From a bacterium (GTDB lineage: Bacteria; Sumerlaeota; Sumerlaeia; MVZB01): DNA of 28,916 nucleotides. Below are positions 24,254-28,916 of the stretch, piece by piece. The stretch covers positions 1 through 28,916 of the forward strand of contig JAMCWS010000205.1 in the NCBI GenBank assembly GCA_023480605.1, given 5' to 3'. Made by a program: the position numbers and the translations under genes. Under the pieces are notes generated by a model. It saw only the letters and a list, made by a program, of their open reading frames with translations, was not told where the DNA came from and searched no databases. Each line of letters starts with the position of its first letter. Within the stretch, counting starts at the first letter, position 1.

Positions 24254-26737
24254 TCACCCCCCAAAAAAGTGGCCGCGTCTGGCGCCGGGCTGCCAAACGC
24301 GGCCGTTATTATAAAAAGATCCCGCGTCACCTATCGGACCGAGACCGGTTGCTCGCGCGGCAGGCTCATCAGGTATTCGTGCCATCACCTCGGCGGCGCG
24401 CTTGCCCTGGCCCATGGCCAGGATGACGGTGGCGCCGCCCGTGATGGCGTCGCCACCGGCGTAAACACGCGGCATGCTCGTTTGGCGGCTGTCGTCCACC
24501 TGGATGATGCCCCACTTGTCGACTTTCAGTTCGGGCGTCGTCGAGGCCAACAGCGGATTGACGCCGAAGCCCAGCGCGCTGACGACCGTCTCGGCCGGAA
24601 TGCGGTAGTTGCTGCCTTTTACTTCGACGGGCCGCCGCCGGCCGCTTTCGTCGGGCTCGCCCAACTCCATCCGGATGCACTCCATTTCCTTGACCCAGCC
24701 CTGCTCGTCGCCGTAGAGGGCCACGGGCGCGGCCAGGAACTCGAAATGAACCCCCTCTTCTTGCGCGTGGATGACTTCCTCGCGTCGGGCCGGCATTTCC
24801 AATTCGGTGCGACGGTAGAGCAGCGTCACATGTTCGCAGCCCATCCGCCGCGAGGTGCGCACGCAGTCCATGGCGGTGTTGCCGCCGCCGATTACGACGA
24901 CATGGCGGCCAACCAGCACCGGCGTCGGGGCCGTTGGGAACTGGTCGGCCCGCATCAGGTTGATCCGTGTCAAGTATTCATTGGCCGTGTAGGAGCCCTT
25001 CAGGTCTTCGCCGGGGATGCGCATCATCTTGGGCAGGCCGGCGCCCGTGCCGAGGAAAATGGCGTCGAATTTCTCGTCTTTGAACATCTCGCTCAAGGTC
25101 AGGCTGCGCCCCACCAGCGCCCCGCAGATGACCTTGACGCCCATCGCCTTAAGGTTCTCGATCTCCTGCTCGACGATCGAGTTGGGCAGGCGGAATTCGG
25201 GGATGCCGTAGATCAACACGCCGCCGGGTTTGTGAAGCGCTTCGAATATCGTCACGTCGTGGCCGCGCCGGGCCAGTTCGCCGGCCACCGTCAGGCCGGC
25301 CGGCCCCGAGCCGACGACCGCCACCTTGCGGCCCGTCGGCGCGGGCCGTTCGATCCGCGTCGCCTCGGCCGCATGGGCGCGCTCGTAGTCGGCGACGAAT
25401 CGCTCCAACCGCCCGATCGACACCGCATCGCCTTTCTTGCCCAACACGCACACCGCCTCACATTGTTTTTCCTGCGGGCAGACCCGGCCGGTGATGGCCG
25501 GCAGGCAATTGGAGGCCTTGATTGCCGCCGCCGCGCCCAGGAAGTCGCCCTTGGCCGTCAGTTCCAGGAATTGCGGGATGTCGATGTTGACCGGGCAGCC
25601 GTCCAGGCACAGCGGCTTGCGGCACTGCAGGCAGCGCTTGGCCTCGACGATCGCCTGCTCGGGCGTCAGCCCCAGGGCCACCTCGAGGAAGTTGTGCGTC
25701 CGCGCCGCCGGGTCCTGCTCGGGCATCTTCTGGCGCGGGATGGCCATGCGTTGCTTGGGCGTGATGTTGCCGTTGCCGGGCATCTCAAATCCTTCGGGCA
25801 GCAGCGGTCGGAAGCGCGCATGATACTCGCGCACCAGTTGTTCCATTTTGCAGGCCGGGTCGTCGTCGCCCGAAACGTCCGCCGCACCCCCGTTGTCCTG
25901 CGTTTTCAGGTATTCGTAGGATTTTTTCTCCTGGTCGAGATACATCCGCTGGCGGTTGACGAGCATGTCAAAATCGACCGCATGACCATCGAAGTCGGGT
26001 CCGTCAAAGCAGGCGAAGCGGCTCTTGCCGCCGACGCTCACCCGGCAGCCGCCGCACATGCCGGTGCCGTCGACCATGATGGCGTTGAGCGAGACCGAGC
26101 AGCCGATCCCCAGCGGGCGCGTCTGCTCGGCGATGGCGCGCATCATCGGCACCGGCCCGATCGCATAGACATGGGCGATTTTTTCGCCCTTGGCCAGCAG
26201 CTCCTCGATGACGCCCGTCACGCGCCCATGAAAGCCGATGCTCCCATTCTCGGTGGCCAGCAACGTCTCGTTAGCCGCCGCGCGCATCTCGTCGACGAAA
26301 ATCAAGCGGATGGCGTCGCGTGCGCCGACGATGCCGATGACCTTGTTGCCCAGCTCGCGACAGGCCCCGGCGATCGGCACGACCGCTCCCGCCCCGTAAC
26401 CACCGCCGACGCATAGCACCGTGCCGTCGTACTTTTGCACGTGCGTCGGTTCGCCCAGCGGCCCCAGGATGCTGAAGAAGCATTCTCCCTCTTCCAGGGC
26501 GCAAAGCTCGTGGGTCGTCCGCCCGACCCGCTGCACGGCGAAATGAATCGTGCCGCGGACCGGATCGCCGCCGGCCAGGCTGATCGGGATGCGCTCGCTC
26601 CGGGGTGTCGGGGTGATGATCATGAACTGCCCCGCCTTGCGCGCCCGCGCCACCAACGGCGCTTCCACCTCGTAATACCATGTGTCGGGCGCGACTTCGC
26701 GCTTGACCTGTATCCGGAACGAGCTTTGAGAAAGCAT
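24254..26737 (-). CDS. fused NADH-dependent ferredoxin:NADP+ oxidoreductase (NfnA-NfnB fusion)
   Basis: An 827-codon frame from ATG 26737 (AAGGTG site) joins both subunits of the electron-bifurcating Nfn transhydrogenase. Residues 1-280 are NfnA-like: FAD/NAD-binding ferredoxin reductase fold with GGGYGAGAVVPIAG, and a [2Fe-2S] site with Asp223, Cys228, Cys231 and Cys243, the Asp-plus-three-Cys set of NfnA rather than PyrK. Residues 340-800 are NfnB/GltD-like: [4Fe-4S] cysteines at 369, 372, 377, 381 and 420, 426, 430, FAD motif VVGSGPAG (475-481) and NADPH motif VVVIGGGNTAMD. It couples NADH and reduced ferredoxin to NADP+ reduction in anaerobes. The C-terminus is odd: one base at 24379 seems extra; without it the frame reads EYLMSLPREQPVSVR and stops at TAG 24331, before the terminator. 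Confidence 0.93.
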   Translation of the reverse strand: MLSQSSFRIQVKREVAPDTWYYEVEAPLVARARKAGQFMIITPTPRSERIPISLAGGDPVRGTIHFAVQRVGRTTHELCALEEGECFFSILGPLGEPTHVQKYDGTVLCVGGGYGAGAVVPIAGACRELGNKVIGIVGARDAIRLIFVDEMRAAANETLLATENGSIGFHGRVTGVIEELLAKGEKIAHVYAIGPVPMMRAIAEQTRPLGIGCSVSLNAIMVDGTGMCGGCRVSVGGKSRFACFDGPDFDGHAVDFDMLVNRQRMYLDQEKKSYEYLKTQDNGGAADVSGDDDPACKMEQLVREYHARFRPLLPEGFEMPGNGNITPKQRMAIPRQKMPEQDPAARTHNFLEVALGLTPEQAIVEAKRCLQCRKPLCLDGCPVNIDIPQFLELTAKGDFLGAAAAIKASNCLPAITGRVCPQEKQCEAVCVLGKKGDAVSIGRLERFVADYERAHAAEATRIERPAPTGRKVAVVGSGPAGLTVAGELARRGHDVTIFEALHKPGGVLIYGIPEFRLPNSIVEQEIENLKAMGVKVICGALVGRSLTLSEMFKDEKFDAIFLGTGAGLPKMMRIPGEDLKGSYTANEYLTRINLMRADQFPTAPTPVLVGRHVVVIGGGNTAMDCVRTSRRMGCEHVTLLYRRTELEMPARREEVIHAQEEGVHFEFLAAPVALYGDEQGWVKEMECIRMELGEPDESGRRRPVEVKGSNYRIPAETVVSALGFGVNPLLASTTPELKVDKWGIIQVDDSRQTSMPRVYAGGDAITGGATVILAMGQGKRAAEVMARIPDEPAARATGLGPIGDAGSFYNNGRVWQPGARRGHFFGG
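24263..24304 (-). terminator. intrinsic terminator inside the last codons of the NfnAB frame
   Basis: On the minus strand GGCCGCGT (24304-24297) pairs perfectly with ACGCGGCC (24278-24271), with an inner TGGC/GCCA stem, and is followed by AC and six T (24268-24263). This is the strongest terminator in the window, yet it lies before the annotated stop at 24254, which suggests that the real stop is upstream (TAG 24331-24333). Confidence 0.85.
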
Positions 26738-26948
26738 TGAAATTCACCTTGAAGTCGTTGATGTGCGGGCGACACACGCAAATCGCCCGTATTGTGCCAG
26801 AAATGTCCCATGTTTCCTACAAAAATCGCTATCTGAACCGGCGAGTCGGCAAACGCGCGCCCCCACTCCGCAAAGACGCGCCCGTCCATCCCGCCGAGCG
26901 CGTCCTCACGGCCGTCTTCTTTCGCGTTCACGCGTCAAAGTGCGCTTT

Positions 26949-28505
26949 TCAACGCCCTTGTTTGGCGGCCCTGGCGAGTTTGCGACGCCCTTTTTCGGCG
27001 TCCTTGGCCCGCTGCGCGGCAGCCTTGTCCGACGCGGCGGCCAGCTTGCGGAATTCCTCGGCCCTCTTCTGCATTTCCTCGACGGTTTTGGTCTTGAGGC
27101 GCGCCGCCCCGTCGCCCTTGTAACGGGCCAGAGGTTTTTCGCTCGCCAGCCGTTTTTTGGCCTTGGCGACTTCGCCCTTGTATTGCGGCAGCCATTGCGC
27201 CTGCGCCACCAGCATTTCGTCCGTCATCTGCCAGATTTCCTCGGGGTTGCACACCGCCGCGGTCAGCGGGTCGTGCAGCATCGCCTGCTTGAGCAGCGTC
27301 AGGTCGCCGTGAACCGCCGCCTCCACCGACATCCGCTGGACCGAAACCGACGCGTTGCACGTGGCCGCGCAGGCCAGCGGCAGGTCGCCCACCCGCGGGA
27401 TGCTCACCCCGTTGGCGTCGATGTAGCCGGGCACCTCGACGACGCAGTCGGGGGGCAGATTGGTGATCGTCGCCCCATTGCGCACATTGAAGTGGCCGCG
27501 GTAGACCCGCCCCGTCTCCAGCGCTTCGATGATGTAACTGCCGTGCTCGTGGCCGCGGTTGCCGGGCCCGATCGGCGGTTCCTCACGCTTGAGCCAATTG
27601 GGGAAGTCGGTCTTGAACCAGTTGCGCCCTTCCTTGCAGACGCGCAGGTAGCCGCCCGTCTCGCCGTTAATCCAGGCCGACAGGTCGATCCAGCGCTTGA
27701 TCTCGCCCAGCCGCTTGCGATACCACGGCACGTACTCCGACAGGTGGCCATTGGATTCGGTGCTGTAATACCCGAAGCGGCGCAGCACGTCGATGCGCAC
27801 CTTTTCCGTCTTCGAGTAAACCGGGTGCCGTTCGAAGGCCTCCAATAATTCCTCGCCGCCGACCAGCCGCCCCTTGTATTTAATCTGGATATACCATGTC
27901 TGGAAGCCTTCCAGCACGCAGATGATGTCGACATCATTCACGTTCTTGGCGCCCAGCGCCGTGGCGATCTGGTGCCAGCCCCCGTAGACGCCGTGGCAAA
28001 GGCCCAGTGTTTTGACGCCGCCGTACTCGAGCGCCGCCCAGGTGTTCATCGCCATCGGGTTGGCGTAGTTCATGAACAGCACGCCCGGCCTGCTGACTTC
28101 GCGCATGTCTTTGCAGAAGTCGAGGATGCAGGGAATGTTGCGCTGGCCGTACATGATGCCGCCGGCGCACAGCGTGTCGCCGACGCACTGGTCGACGCCA
28201 TATTTCAGCGGGATGTCGATGTCGTGCTGGAAGGCTTCCAGGCCGCCGATCCGCGTGACGTTGAAGACGTAGTCGGCCCCCTCCAGCGCCCGCCGCCGCT
28301 CCAGCGTCGTGCTGATCGTCGCCGGCAGGTTGTTGCCTTTGATGTCTTTTTCGCAAAGCTGCGCCACCATCTCCAGGTTGCGCCGGTTGATGTCCGTGAA
28401 CGAAAACCGGGTATCCTGAAGTTCGGGGACGGTCAGGATGTCGCGCAGCAGCTTGCGCGTGAAGCCGACGCTGCCTGCGCCGATAAACGCCACTTTGATC
28501 GCCAT
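26949..28505 (-). CDS. glycoside hydrolase family 4 (alpha-glucosidase/alpha-galactosidase-like) with basic C-terminal tail
   Basis: A 518-residue cytosolic protein starting at ATG 28505 behind AAGGAGCG. GH4 enzymes use NAD+ and a divalent metal to cleave glycosides through oxidation at C3. Family marks are the Rossmann loop FIGAGSVGFTRKLLRD, VFNVTRIGG, DTLCAGGIMYGQRNIP, FMNYANPMAMNTWA, metal-site Cys170 in LGLCHGVYGG, and STESNGHLSEYVPWYRKR. The second metal-binding motif, normally Asn-His in G-x-N-H-x-x-W, is replaced in LEGFQTWYIQ (residues 198-207), so activity may be altered. Residues about 445-518 form a Lys/Arg/Ala/Glu-rich, coiled-coil-like tail that GH4 enzymes usually lack. It precedes NfnAB by 211 bases on the same strand. 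Confidence 0.9.
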   Translation of the reverse strand: MAIKVAFIGAGSVGFTRKLLRDILTVPELQDTRFSFTDINRRNLEMVAQLCEKDIKGNNLPATISTTLERRRALEGADYVFNVTRIGGLEAFQHDIDIPLKYGVDQCVGDTLCAGGIMYGQRNIPCILDFCKDMREVSRPGVLFMNYANPMAMNTWAALEYGGVKTLGLCHGVYGGWHQIATALGAKNVNDVDIICVLEGFQTWYIQIKYKGRLVGGEELLEAFERHPVYSKTEKVRIDVLRRFGYYSTESNGHLSEYVPWYRKRLGEIKRWIDLSAWINGETGGYLRVCKEGRNWFKTDFPNWLKREEPPIGPGNRGHEHGSYIIEALETGRVYRGHFNVRNGATITNLPPDCVVEVPGYIDANGVSIPRVGDLPLACAATCNASVSVQRMSVEAAVHGDLTLLKQAMLHDPLTAAVCNPEEIWQMTDEMLVAQAQWLPQYKGEVAKAKKRLASEKPLARYKGDGAARLKTKTVEEMQKRAEEFRKLAAASDKAAAQRAKDAEKGRRKLARAAKQGR

Positions 28506-28916
28506 CGATATCGCTCCTTGTTCGCAAATCGGATTCGGCCCGGGTTCCGAGGCCGCCGCGGCCCCTTCGCCGTGTCTGCCATTTTGCCTAAAATCCTACG
28601 TTGCCCGAATGCGACTGGCAACCGATACTTTCGTCCCGCGGCCACGGTTTCATTCTCACCCTCATGCTCGTGTTCGTGACCACGATCGTATGCGCGGAAT
28701 GCCCCTCCGGTTGTTCCGTCATCCTTGTATCACACCCCATCGATATTCTGGTGTCTTGTCATCTCCGTGGTTGGAATCTTTTGGTTCGATGAAGGATCGG
28801 GAAGTTGCCCCGTCACGCAAATGACCGCTTGATTAAGCGCCGCCGCTTTGTCATCTTGACGCAAAACGTTTCGGAACCCCGGCGGGACGCCCGATGAATG
28901 CCGATCGGACCAAGTG
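28506..28916. other. 411-base end of window without a supported gene
   Basis: Only the GH4 ribosome site (AAGGAGCG just before its ATG) is clear. A short plus-strand frame near 28601 has a signal-like hydrophobic run (FILTLMLVFVTTIVCA) but starts at TTG without a ribosome site and ends after 63 codons. An ATG at 28893 near the edge cannot be judged. Confidence 0.5.

Noticed and set aside
23903..26416. Very long plus-strand frame (837 codons)
   Set aside because: It is antisense to O-antigen ligase and NfnAB, rich in His/Arg/Ala, lacks family motifs, and arises from GC-rich codon bias in the true genes.
26738..26948. Possible small gene between NfnAB and GH4
   Set aside because: Frames here have no ribosome site and merge into NfnAB antisense or out-of-frame sequence; treated as spacer.
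26763..27848. 361-codon plus-strand frame
   Set aside because: It is antisense to the GH4 gene with no motif or start site.
28601..28792. Small plus-strand frame with a signal-peptide-like run
   Set aside because: TTG start, no ribosome site, and a non-descript remainder; too weak to call a gene.

Overview
The window looks like a chromosomal segment of a GC-rich bacterium with Gram-negative-type surface genes. The signs are a dTDP-sugar gene, an O-antigen-ligase-like protein, several lipoproteins and cytosolic central-metabolism genes. Gene content (fused NfnAB, UbiD, GH4, TRL-like lipoproteins, DUF169, DUF378) fits an uncultured, probably anaerobic lineage such as the PVC group or a neighbouring candidate phylum. 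That placement is inference; no rRNA or other decisive marker is present. Genes are short single units or small operons on both strands, with no long operon and no CRISPR array.

Layout, left to right. The 3' end of an RmlB-type dehydratase (1-534) converges on a large polytopic membrane protein (628-2769, minus). A His-rich lipoprotein (minus) and a DUF169 protein (plus) diverge. A GT4-type glycosyltransferase with an alpha/alpha-barrel domain (4996-7533) carries two in-frame stops and runs into a convergent TIM-barrel-like hydrolase (7428-8372). A GNAT acetyltransferase and an esterase overlap by ATGA (8525-9783), followed by a SAM hydroxide adenosyltransferase (9915-10718). A DUF378 membrane protein (minus) with its terminator is divergent from citrate synthase (11519-12817). 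A UbiD decarboxylase follows, frameshifted in an 11-G tract (12937-14819), then an aldo/keto reductase (15017-16039). Three tandem TRL-like lipoproteins and a MATE transporter lie on the minus strand (16065-18728). Next comes a secreted M15-type peptidase (19014-20486).

From 20487 to 21713 lies a lower-GC island with debris of transposases, beside tRNA-His(GUG) (21714-21791, minus) with its own promoter. The rest is minus strand: an O-antigen ligase/TPR protein (21976-24087), a fused NfnAB transhydrogenase (24254-26737) with an intrinsic terminator at its 3' end, and a GH4 glycosidase homologue (26949-28505).

Genes that plausibly cooperate are the envelope sugar set (RmlB, GT4, large membrane protein, O-antigen ligase) and the redox/carbon set (citrate synthase, NfnAB, UbiD, AKR). 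They are not contiguous.

The most notable theme is reading-frame damage in otherwise well-conserved genes: two nonsense codons in the GT4, a frameshift in the UbiD G-tract, and an apparent frameshift at the NfnAB C-terminus that pushes its reading frame through its own terminator. Whether this is sequence error, real gene decay or recoding cannot be settled from the window. I did not find a clearly new multi-gene system. The strongest leads are the reading-frame lesions, a pair of matching hairpins upstream of DUF378/citrate synthase, the TRL triplet, and a GH4 protein without its usual Asn-His metal motif.
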